From: CAYYSY01 sp964474355
Lineage (GTDB): Bacteria > Myxococcota_A > UBA9160 > UBA4427
NCBI GenBank assembly: GCA_964474355.1
Contig: CAYYSY010000003.1
Location: 1-22,803 of the forward strand
Reading direction: 5' to 3'
Length of the DNA: 22,803 nucleotides
Each line of letters starts with the position of its first letter. The first letter of the stretch is position 1. The notes under the pieces were generated by a model. The model did no database searches. It saw nothing but the letters and a program-made list of their open reading frames with translations, and had not been told where the DNA came from. Shown here in pieces: positions 1-8,688 of the stretch. The position numbers were made by a program, and so were the translations under genes.

Positions 1-1
1 C

Positions 2-706
2 GACACGCAGCCGATCGTCGACGTGGATGTCGAGGCGGCTGGTGCAGCGGCTTCCTCGGATGCCGAGTCGATCGAAGCAGGCACACCCGAGAACGAGCGG
101 CTGCGGCTCCTCAAGCAGCGCATGCCCTTCAAGATGGATGGCACTGTGCCGGAGGAGCGGCGGGAGCAGGCCGAGGAGATCTTCAAGGCGGTCATCTCGG
201 CGGAGCGGATGGGGCGCATCACCGAGGCGCTGTCCCAGGTGCGGCTCGCGCTGACCTTCGACCCGAAGAACCGCGAGTACAACGCGAAGCTCCGGGAGCT
301 CAAGGGCAGCTACAACCAGGCGCGCTGCTCCGAGATGCTCGGCGACATGACGCAGCTCGACAGGCTGTCGGATGGTGAGCTGAGTGAGCTCGCCGACCTC
401 CTCGAGGAGCTCGTCGCCGCGAACGCGGGTGACGCGACGTGGCACTGGAAGGCGGCCGAGGTCGCCATCGCACGCAATCGTCTCGACGACGCCGAGAAGC
501 TCGTGGGCACGGCGCTCGAGCTCGCGCCCCACGTGGCGACGTACCACGTGACGCGCGGAATGATCCACAAGCAGGCCGGCGAGATCGGGCATGCGAAGAA
601 GCTGTTCGCCCGCGCACTCGAGCTCGACCCGGACGACGATCGCGCCAAACAGGTCATGGCAACGATCAAACCGGGCCGAGCGAGTGCCAAGGGAGGGAAT
701 CGATGA
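2..706 (+). CDS. TPR-repeat protein, 5' end outside window (C-terminal part)
   Basis: The reading frame is open through the left edge, so this is the C-terminal part of a longer protein; a GTG at 23 is possible as a start but nothing supports it. Numbering from that GTG, residues about 50-83, 137-170 and 173-206 form three tetratricopeptide repeats (for example the helix pair ending LALTFDPKN and the one ending ALELDPDD). TPRs bind partner proteins. The TGA overlaps the ATG of the Hsp70 gene (ATGA at 703-706), so the two are co-transcribed and probably translationally coupled. Beside an Hsp70, a TPR protein is plausibly a co-chaperone or client adaptor, and the missing N-terminus could carry a J domain. 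That last point is a guess that only upstream sequence can settle. Confidence 0.85.
   Translation, partial: DTQPIVDVDVEAAGAAASSDAESIEAGTPENERLRLLKQRMPFKMDGTVPEERREQAEEIFKAVISAERMGRITEALSQVRLALTFDPKNREYNAKLRELKGSYNQARCSEMLGDMTQLDRLSDGELSELADLLEELVAANAGDATWHWKAAEVAIARNRLDDAEKLVGTALELAPHVATYHVTRGMIHKQAGEIGHAKKLFARALELDPDDDRAKQVMATIKPGRASAKGGNR
691..696 (+). promoter_or_regulatory. Shine-Dalgarno site of the Hsp70 gene
   Basis: GGGAGG lies 6 nt before the ATG at 703, inside the end of the TPR gene. It fixes the Hsp70 start well downstream of the long open frame that begins at 439, and the first residues from this ATG match the canonical DnaK N-terminus. Confidence 0.8.
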
Positions 707-2274
707 GCAAGGTGATCGGGATTGATCTCGGGACTACGAACTCGTGCGTGGCCGTCATGGATGGCGGCCAGCCGACGGTCGTGCCGAACTCGGGTGGGTA
801 CAAGACGACTCCGTCGATGTTCGGGATCTCCCAGGACGGAAAGCGTCTCGTGGGACACCTGGCCAAGCGCCAGGCGATCACGAACTCGTCGCATACCGTG
901 TACGCGGCCAAGCGCCTGATCGGGCGCCGCTTCGATTCGCCGGAGGTGCAGCGGTCGATCGACCTCTCGCCCTACGAGATCGTGCGCGGCCCGAACGACG
1001 ACCCGCGCATCAAGATCGGGGGCAAGACGTTCACCTGCCCGGAGATCTCGGGCATCATCCTGCGCGAGATGAAGCGCGTTGCCGAGGAGTTCCTCGGTGA
1101 GCCCGTCAGCGAGGCCGTGATCACGGTGCCGGCGTACTTCAACGACGCCCAGCGCCAGTGCACGAAGGACGCGGGCAAGATCGCGGGCCTCGAGGTGCTC
1201 CGCATCATCAACGAGCCGACGGCGGCGGCCCTCGCCTACGGCATGGCGCGCAACGAAGACGAGAAGATCGCGGTCTACGACCTCGGTGGCGGCACCTTCG
1301 ACATCTCGATCCTCGAGATCTCGGACGGTGTCCTCGAGGTGCTCTCGACCGCGGGCAATACGTTCCTCGGCGGCGAGGACTTCGATCGCCGCATCGTCCA
1401 GCACCTCGTCGAGTGGTTCCAGGAGACGGAGTCGATCGACCTGCGTGAGGACACCATGGCCCTGCAGCGGCTCAAGGACGCCGCAGAGAAGGCCAAGTGC
1501 GACCTCTCGCTCCGCGAGGCCGCCGAGATCAGCCTGCCCTTCATCGCGAGTGATGCCGAGGGGCCGCGGCACATGAACTACGAGCTGACCCGCGAGAAGC
1601 TCGAGGAGCTCGTGAGCGACGTCGTGAGCGGTACGCTCAAGAGCGTCGAGCAGTGCGTGCAGGATGCGGGCCTCAACGCCGACGACATCGACCAGATCGT
1701 GCTCGTAGGTGGCCAGACGCGCATGCCGCTCGTGCAGAAGGCGGTGACGGAGTACTTCGGCAAGCGACCGCACAAGGGCGTGAACCCGGACGAGGTCGTG
1801 GCGCTCGGCGCGGCGGTGCAAGCCGCGGCGCTGGTCGACGAGACCAAGGACGTGTTGCTGCTCGACGTGACGCCGCTGTCGCTCGGCATCGGCACCTTCG
1901 GCGGCCACTTCGCCCGGCTCATCGAGCGCAACACGACGGTGCCCGTCAGCAAGGGGCACATCTTCACCACGACCCGTGACAACCAGAGCGCCGTGAAGAT
2001 CCGCGTGCTGCAGGGTGAGAGCGAGATCGCGGCGGAGAACGACCTCCTCGGTGAGTTCGTGCTCGGCGGGATCCGCTCGGCACCGAAGGGCGAGCCCGAG
2101 ATCGAGGTCAACTTCGACATCGACGCGAACGGCATGGTGAGCGTCGCCGCGCGCGACCTCGCGACGGGCAAGGAGCAGTCGATCACGGTGAACTCCACGG
2201 GCACGCTCTCCGACGAGGAAATCGAGGAGATCATCGAGGAGCACGAGCTCTACGAGGTGCAGCTCAAGGCCTGA
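703..2274 (+). CDS. DnaK-type Hsp70 chaperone lacking the C-terminal lid
   Basis: The product is a 523-residue Hsp70. The ATPase domain has the expected signatures: IGIDLGTTNS at the N-terminus, the phosphate-2 motif AVYDLGGGTFD, and IVLVGGQTRMP. The interdomain linker VLLLDVTPLSLGI and the beta-sandwich substrate domain (NTTVP, DNQSAV, VLQGE, FDIDANG) are also present. After the sandwich the protein stops about 25 residues into what should be the helical lid, so it is roughly 115 residues shorter than E. coli DnaK (about 638) and has no EEVD-like tail. Such a protein should bind ATP and peptide but with faster, looser client exchange (family inference). It sits between two TPR-protein genes rather than with grpE/dnaJ, which suggests a specialised paralogue, not the housekeeping dnaK. 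Regulatory Hsp70 paralogues are known in myxobacteria (SglK, StkA), but I cannot assign orthology. Confidence 0.93.
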   Translation: MSKVIGIDLGTTNSCVAVMDGGQPTVVPNSGGYKTTPSMFGISQDGKRLVGHLAKRQAITNSSHTVYAAKRLIGRRFDSPEVQRSIDLSPYEIVRGPNDDPRIKIGGKTFTCPEISGIILREMKRVAEEFLGEPVSEAVITVPAYFNDAQRQCTKDAGKIAGLEVLRIINEPTAAALAYGMARNEDEKIAVYDLGGGTFDISILEISDGVLEVLSTAGNTFLGGEDFDRRIVQHLVEWFQETESIDLREDTMALQRLKDAAEKAKCDLSLREAAEISLPFIASDAEGPRHMNYELTREKLEELVSDVVSGTLKSVEQCVQDAGLNADDIDQIVLVGGQTRMPLVQKAVTEYFGKRPHKGVNPDEVVALGAAVQAAALVDETKDVLLLDVTPLSLGIGTFGGHFARLIERNTTVPVSKGHIFTTTRDNQSAVKIRVLQGESEIAAENDLLGEFVLGGIRSAPKGEPEIEVNFDIDANGMVSVAARDLATGKEQSITVNSTGTLSDEEIEEIIEEHELYEVQLKA

Positions 2275-2323
2275 GGCGGGGTCGCAAGACCTCCCTCTTC
2301 CTCGGCACTCGATCGGAAGCGGT

Positions 2324-2929
2324 ATGGACGACGACGCGAAGCGCGAAGCCATCGAGCAGCTCCTGGCCCAGGGGCTCGACTACTACGGCGTCAACGAGGT
2401 GGGGAACGCCATCCTCACCTGGGAGCGCGTGCTCGAGATCGACCCGGAGAACGCCGAGGCCCAGGACTACATCAAGACGGCCGATCGGCGCTCGAAGCCG
2501 CGTCCGAAGAAGAAGAAGCCCACCACGACGACCATCGGAGACGGGCCCGAGACCGGCGTCCTGTCCCAGGTGCGCGACCTGCTGCGTGAAGACCGGGTCG
2601 CGGCCGCGTACGAGATGATCGCGGCCTGCCATCCGGCGGGTAGCACGCCCGACCTCGCCTGGGAGGCGACCGTCGACCTCGCACGCAGCCGTCGCTACGC
2701 CGAGCTGCGCACGCGTCTAGGCAGCCTCTCGAGCGTGCCCCGGCTGCAGGCCAGCGATGCCGACCTGCGTGGGTACAACCTTCCGCCCAATGCGGGCTTC
2801 CTCGTGTCGATGGTCGACGGCATGACGCGGCTGTCCGACCTGATCTCCGTATCGGGCATGGATGCCTTCGACGTGCTCCACACGCTGGAGGGCCTGGTGA
2901 ACGCGGGCCTCGTGGAGTTCGACACGTGA
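2324..2929 (+). CDS. TPR protein with C-terminal winged-helix-like (DUF4388-type) domain
   Basis: This 201-residue cytoplasmic protein has no signal peptide. Residues about 11-44 form one TPR unit ending in LEIDPENAEA. Residues 55-66 are a lysine/arginine/proline linker, and residues 152-199 (from NLPPNAGFLVSMVDG to GLVNAGLVEF) resemble the small C-terminal module of myxobacterial DUF4388 and response-regulator-like proteins. The middle (about 75-150) is helical and unrecognised. It starts 49 bp after the Hsp70 stop, with a weak GGAAG before the ATG, and its stop overlaps the GTG of the next gene (GTGA at 2926-2929). It is probably an adaptor linking the Hsp70 to the PAS protein. The domain name is from memory of the motif and needs a profile search. 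Confidence 0.82.
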   Translation: MDDDAKREAIEQLLAQGLDYYGVNEVGNAILTWERVLEIDPENAEAQDYIKTADRRSKPRPKKKKPTTTTIGDGPETGVLSQVRDLLREDRVAAAYEMIAACHPAGSTPDLAWEATVDLARSRRYAELRTRLGSLSSVPRLQASDADLRGYNLPPNAGFLVSMVDGMTRLSDLISVSGMDAFDVLHTLEGLVNAGLVEFDT

Positions 2930-3894
2930 GCGACAACCTCACTTCACTGCTGAACTTCCTCGACGCGCCGCTCATGATCGGCGATCCCGACGGCCGCGTG
3001 ATCTGGGTGAACCCCGCGTTCGAGCGGACCTTCGACTGCAGTGGCGAGACGGTTCGCGGGCAGGCGCTCGCGCTGCTCTTCGACGGGGGCGGCCGTGAGG
3101 CCGTGCTCGGTGCCGTGGCCAAGGTCTGTAGCCGCAACGAGACCGTGCGCTTCCAGCTGAAGAAGGAGGGCACGGGCTACCTCGGCGTCTGCTCGCCCAT
3201 CGAGGCTGAGGGCGGGAGCGTCGGCGTCGTCATCCTGCTGACCCTCGAGCCGGACACCGACGAGCGCCTGCTCGCGTTCCAGGCCGAGATCGCGGAGCCC
3301 CTCGACGAGGCCGTCCACATCCTCGACGAGCTGATGGAGCAGACCGGCGGTCGTCGGGCCGAACGGTATCGGGTGCTCGTCGAACGCGGGCTCGGTGCGC
3401 TGCATCGTGCCCAGAAGTGGAGCGACGAGCTGAAGGGGGCGCTCCAGGGTCAGCGCTCGTCTCGTACTCAGGGCTCCGTCGATCCGGTGAAGGTCGTCCG
3501 CAACGTCTCGCAGGGTGTGATCGAAGAAGGCGCCCACGTCGGCCCCAAGCTGCACCTGCTCGTCCCGTCGTCGCTGCCCGCGGTGATGGGCGACGCGACC
3601 ATGCTCGAGACCGCGTTGCTGCGCCTCGTACGCAGCCGAGGGCTCGAGGCGGGCACGGAGGCGTGGCTCTCGCTGTCGGCGCGGGTGGCCGGGCACGGCG
3701 CCGATCGCCGCGTGCTCTTCTCGGTGGTCGATCGCCGCTTCGACGATCCGGAGGCGATCGGTGCGGAGCCCGATCCCGAGCCGAAGCTGGTGCGTGCGGC
3801 CGTGTCGGCCCTTGGGGGAGAGATCCTCACCTGGAGCGAGCCGACGATGGGGCGCGTGACCACGATCGCGTTGCCGATCGCCGAGGGCGGCTGA
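2926..3894 (+). CDS. PAS-domain protein with degenerate histidine-kinase core
   Basis: The product is 322 residues from a GTG that overlaps the previous stop. Residues about 8-106 form a PAS sensor domain (LMIGDPDGRVIWVNPAFERTF is typical). Residues 113-175 align with a DHp helix pair, but where active kinases read SHELRTPL this protein reads AEIAEPL, so the phospho-acceptor His is absent. Residues 186-318 keep the outline of the ATPase domain: a GD-containing helix at 222-235, GGEI at 297-300, and a terminal TTIALPI strand. However, the N box reads LLRLVRSR with no Asn, and no DxGxG box is visible. It is therefore probably a signalling pseudokinase or scaffold that senses through PAS. No transmembrane segment is seen. 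It is the last gene of the Hsp70/TPR operon. Confidence 0.85.
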   Translation: MSDNLTSLLNFLDAPLMIGDPDGRVIWVNPAFERTFDCSGETVRGQALALLFDGGGREAVLGAVAKVCSRNETVRFQLKKEGTGYLGVCSPIEAEGGSVGVVILLTLEPDTDERLLAFQAEIAEPLDEAVHILDELMEQTGGRRAERYRVLVERGLGALHRAQKWSDELKGALQGQRSSRTQGSVDPVKVVRNVSQGVIEEGAHVGPKLHLLVPSSLPAVMGDATMLETALLRLVRSRGLEAGTEAWLSLSARVAGHGADRRVLFSVVDRRFDDPEAIGAEPDPEPKLVRAAVSALGGEILTWSEPTMGRVTTIALPIAEGG

Positions 3895-3978
3895 GCCGCG
3901 AGTCCTGGCCCGCGCTACGTGCGTCCCTTCCCCTTGTCAGCGAATCGTCGCGCTTCTCCCGTGGCGCCGTCGACCCGT

Positions 3979-3984
3979 TAGAAT
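3979..3984 (+). promoter_or_regulatory. Possible -10 element of argG
   Basis: TAGAAT lies 24 nt upstream of the argG ATG and 14 nt before the Shine-Dalgarno AGGAGGT (3998-4004). No good -35 hexamer is visible 16-18 nt upstream, so this promoter call is tentative. The 114-bp gap from the previous stop suggests argG is transcribed separately. Confidence 0.35.
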
Positions 3985-4008
3985 CCGGCCTCCATTCAGG
4001 AGGTCCAC

Positions 4009-5217
<1,209 letters not shown>

Positions 5218-6940
5218 GCGCCTCGGCTCCCTGACTGCCCGAGGCCTGCGCGCCGTCGGGTGCCTCGACCTCGTTGCTGGCAGCGGGCGCGTGTCCCGCT
5301 GCGGGCGCCTCGTCGCGCTCGGCCAGGAAGCGCAGCAGGTGTGGTACCGCGAGCTTCATCAGGTCGACGTCGGGCGCGAGCACGTCTCCGAGATGGAAGA
5401 GGTGCGAGAGCGTCTTCGCGTAGAGCAGCAGGTCGTTGGGCAGCTGCAGGCCGGGCGTGTCGCGGAGCAGGGTCTTCGCGTCGTCCTTGAGGCCGAGGAT
5501 CGCCGAGCCGCTCTGCTGCAGCACGCCACCGCCCATCCGCTCGAACATCACGTCCACTGCTGCTCGCACGCCGTCTTCGGCACCGGGCGAGATCATGTCG
5601 AGCGCCTGCATGTGTGAGACGAACTCCGCGGGGTCGCGCTTCAGCACCGAGAACAGCGCCTGCCGGATCGCGCTCCGCAGCTCGGGGGAGAGCTGCCGCG
5701 ACAACCCGAAGTCGAGGAACCCGACTCGCGGCCGGTCGAAGTCGTCGGGGTTCGGCAGCGCGAGCAGGTTGCCCGGATGCGGATCGGCGTGGAAGAGGCC
5801 GTCGACGAAGACCTGCCGGGCATAGGCGCGCGTCACGATCTCGACCACCGCTCGCGGTGACGCGCCCGCGGCCTCGAGCGCCGCGGCGCTCTCGATCGGC
5901 ACGCCGTCCACGTGATCGAGAGTGAGCACGCGCCCGGTGGAGAACGCGGGGTGCACGCGGGGCACGACGATCGCCTCGTCGTCGGCGAGGTTCGCGGCGA
6001 TGCGTGCTGCCGTCAGGGCCTCGGCCTCGAAGTCGAGCTCGCCCTCGAGGCCCGCCGCGAACTCGTCGAAGAGCCGGTCGAAGGCCGCCGGTTCGACGCC
6101 GCGCCGTCGCAACACGGGTCGCAGGAACCTTCGCACGAGGCGGAGATCGGGGCCGATCGAGTGGCGCAGCCACGGGTACTGCACCTTGACGGCGACCTCG
6201 GTGCCGTCGTGCAGCCACGCCCGGTGGACCTGCGCGACGCTGGCGGCGCCGATCGGGCGATGGCCGATGCGCGCGAAGCAGTCGACCACCGAGCGCCCGA
6301 GCTCGGCCTCGATCACGGCGCGCACCGAGCTGAACGGCATCGGCGGTACGCGGTCGCGGAGCGTCTCGAACGCGGCGTGCCCCTCGGCCGGGACCAGATC
6401 GGGTCGCGTCGAGGCGAACTGGCCGAGCTTGGCGAAGACACCCTTGAGGGAGCCCAGCACCGCGACGGCGTCGCGGGCGCTCCGCTCGAGCCTCGCGCGG
6501 GCGCGATCGGGCGCGCCGCCCGGTGACAGTCGGTCGTGCACGGCGCCGCCCGCATGACGCAAGGTCAGGCGCAGCGCGAGCAGGCCGAGGCGCAGCGCCG
6601 GCTCGACGCCGGTCTCGCGAAATCGGAATCGCAGCCGCGCCCGGTGCCGCCCAATCGGCGATCCCTCGGGTGCGGCGGGCGCCGAGGCGGCGGGGGGCGG
6701 CGCTCCCGGACCGATCTCGCTGGCCGATGCGCCCGAAACGGCTCCTGCAGGGTGCGGAGAAGCTGGGAGCCGGGTCGAATGCCCACCGGCCGGGGCCGGC
6801 GTGGAGGCCGCCGCGGGGGCGCCTCGGGCTTTGGTCACGGGATCCGACAATTGAGCTCCGGGTGATCGAGTCCGGGGGAATTCGCGCCGAATGCGGCCCG
6901 GAGGCGGTCGCCATCCGGATGAGAGGAGCGCTAGAGTCAT

Positions 6941-7259
6941 AGCCGGTTTTCGACGAGGGCGGAGTCGGCTCGCCCGTGCCTCTCTGGTGCGCCTCGTTGC
7001 TCGATCCGATTCGGCTCGTGTGTGTCGGGTCTCGGGCCCATCACATGGGACCGGGTCCGTCGTCCGAGTCGGTCGGCCGAGCATTCACCGACACATGGGC
7101 TTCGTTCTCCGCAGCGCCTCCGGGCGGTGCGAGCCCCGCTCCACACGTGAGTGGAGGGGCCATCCGCTCGCCGCAAGTTCGCGTAGGGTCGAACCAGGCC
7201 CGGGTGACCGGCGTCGCAGAAGCAGCCCCAGGCGCCACTGGGGACACAAGGAGCACAGC
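6941..7259. other. Intergenic region between divergent ABC1-family and DUF1329 genes
   Basis: No convincing gene is seen here; open frames on both strands are upstream extensions of the two flanking genes. The stretch is rich in short perfect inverted repeats: CCCAT-CAC-ATGGG at 7037-7049, GGACC-G-GGTCC at 7048-7058, CTCCAC-N6-GTGGAG at 7139-7156 and CCCCAG-N6-CTGGGG at 7226-7243. Because it separates divergent starts it must hold both promoters, but I could not pick a clear sigma70 pair on either strand. Confidence 0.6.
7226..7243 (+). promoter_or_regulatory. Leader hairpin just before the DUF1329 ribosome site
   Basis: CCCCAG and CTGGGG form a perfect 6-bp stem around a 6-nt loop. It ends 4 nt before the Shine-Dalgarno AAGGAG (7248-7253), which precedes the ATG at 7260. 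It could modulate translation initiation or mRNA stability. The structure is visible in the sequence; the function is inference. Confidence 0.4.
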
Positions 7260-8585
7260 ATGATTCGATCTCGTCTGGTCCTGGGCACGCTCGCCCTGGC
7301 CGCGATGCTCTGGGTGCCGCTCTTCCAGGCCGCCGCCCAGGAAGACTCGTCGGGGATGGGTCCGACCTTCAAGGAAGGCGACGTCATCACCTACGACCAG
7401 GTCGACGCACTCAGGCCGTTCCTGCCCGAGGAGTTCTGGAACAACCGGGACTTCTTCTTCTACGAAGGCATGCAGCTCGAGGTCGGCCCCTTCTACCGCG
7501 ACTACTCGCCGTCCGACGCCTACAAGCAGGCCACCGAGACGTACCGCGGCCAGTCGCGCATCGGCCCCGACAACAGCCTCGAGAGCTACACGGCCGGTCG
7601 GCCGTTCCCGAACGACGCGATCGACTGCGCCTCCGATCCGCAGGCCGGCGTCAAGATCATGTGGAACTTCGACTACCGGTGGGGCGGGGCCGGCGCATCG
7701 ACGACCTTCTACTACTCGTACTGGGATCGCGGTGAGGAGCTGCCCCTCTACTACGAGGGCAACTCGAAGGCCGTGACCCTCTCGCATCGCGTCGAGCCCG
7801 AGTACCAGGCCACCGCTGGCGACGTCTTCCGCAACGAGAAGCGCAAGAACGCCTTCGGCGTCGACGTGACCGCCCCCTTCGATGCCCGCGGCATCATGCT
7901 CATGTCGTACCGCTACAAGTCGACGGATCGGCCCCGCAGTGAGGCCAAGAACGACGACACGTGGGTCTACGTGCCGACGCTGCGCCGCGTCCGCCGCATC
8001 TCCACGGCCCAGCGCACCGACTCGATCTCGGGCACCGACTTCACGTTCGACGATCTGGGCAGCTTCGCCGGCATCGTCCCGCAGTACGAGTGGGAGTGCC
8101 TCGGTGAGCAGGACATGATCGCGCCCGTGAACACCAAGGTGAAGGCGTTCCCGTACGATCGCGACCACAACTTCGGCCCCTACGGTCTCTCGTTCGCCGA
8201 CGATCGGTGGGAGATGCGCCGCGTGTACAAGATCCGGATGACCCCCAAGAACGTGGATCACCCGTATCACCACAAGGACATCTACGTCGACAAGGAGACC
8301 TACGGCGCCCTGTATTCCTTCGCGTACGACCAGAAGGAGGAGCTCTGGAAGATCATCTGGCACAACAAGCGCTGGAGCGAAGACGAGCTCACCGAGGGCT
8401 ACTACGAGGGTTGGGAAGGCGTCTCCGAGCCGCGGGATCTCCGGATCATCGCGGACATCATCGTCAACGTGCAGACCGGTACCGGCAACCGCATCGAGAT
8501 CTGGGACAACGAGGGCACTCCGTTCCCGAGCAAGGGCAAGATCCGCCGCTACATCGACGTCGGCCGCCTGACGAAGGGCCGCTGA
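7260..8585 (+). CDS. Exported DUF1329-domain protein
   Basis: The product is 441 residues, normal for the family. Residues 1-27 are a Sec signal peptide (basic MIRSR, hydrophobic core, cleavage after QAAA or AAQ). The mature protein carries the DUF1329 core, rich in aromatics, including the region YRYKSTDRPRSEAK to WVYVPTLRRVRRI at about 207-237, which is LolA/LolB-like in fold for related families. DUF1329 proteins are periplasmic or outer-membrane-associated and of unproven function; in gammaproteobacteria they cluster with DUF1302, YCF48 and RND/MMPL transporter genes and are suspected to handle lipids or hydrophobic compounds. Here the next gene is a YCF48 protein but no RND transporter or DUF1302 gene is present. 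AAGGAG at 7248-7253 fixes the start. Confidence 0.92.
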   Translation: MIRSRLVLGTLALAAMLWVPLFQAAAQEDSSGMGPTFKEGDVITYDQVDALRPFLPEEFWNNRDFFFYEGMQLEVGPFYRDYSPSDAYKQATETYRGQSRIGPDNSLESYTAGRPFPNDAIDCASDPQAGVKIMWNFDYRWGGAGASTTFYYSYWDRGEELPLYYEGNSKAVTLSHRVEPEYQATAGDVFRNEKRKNAFGVDVTAPFDARGIMLMSYRYKSTDRPRSEAKNDDTWVYVPTLRRVRRISTAQRTDSISGTDFTFDDLGSFAGIVPQYEWECLGEQDMIAPVNTKVKAFPYDRDHNFGPYGLSFADDRWEMRRVYKIRMTPKNVDHPYHHKDIYVDKETYGALYSFAYDQKEELWKIIWHNKRWSEDELTEGYYEGWEGVSEPRDLRIIADIIVNVQTGTGNRIEIWDNEGTPFPSKGKIRRYIDVGRLTKGR

Positions 8586-8601
8586 TCCGAAACGCCATCG
8601 T

Positions 8602-8637
8602 GGCCCCTCGCAGCCGAACGGGCTTCGAGGGGCCTTT
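8602..8637 (+). terminator. Hairpin terminator or attenuator after the DUF1329 gene
   Basis: A perfect 9-bp stem (GGCCCCTCG at 8602-8610 with CGAGGGGCC at 8626-8634) encloses a second 4-bp stem AGCC/GGCT and is followed by only TTT. It begins 16 bp after the DUF1329 stop. The short T tract suggests a weak terminator or 3'-end stabiliser, leaving some read-through into the YCF48 gene. Confidence 0.6.
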
Positions 8638-8688
8638 CGACTCGACGTCGCTCGCTGCGGGCGACGATCCGACGGGGATCTGTTCGAC

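Noticed and set aside
310..2352. 680-residue minus-strand open frame opposite the Hsp70 gene
   Set aside because: It is a mirror of strongly G/C-ending codons on the plus strand. Its product is Arg/Leu/Asp/Val-rich with no domain, and the plus-strand Hsp70 is certain.
3934..3984. TTGTCA (3934-3939) as -35 partner of TAGAAT for argG
   Set aside because: The two hexamers are 39 nt apart, far outside sigma70 spacing.
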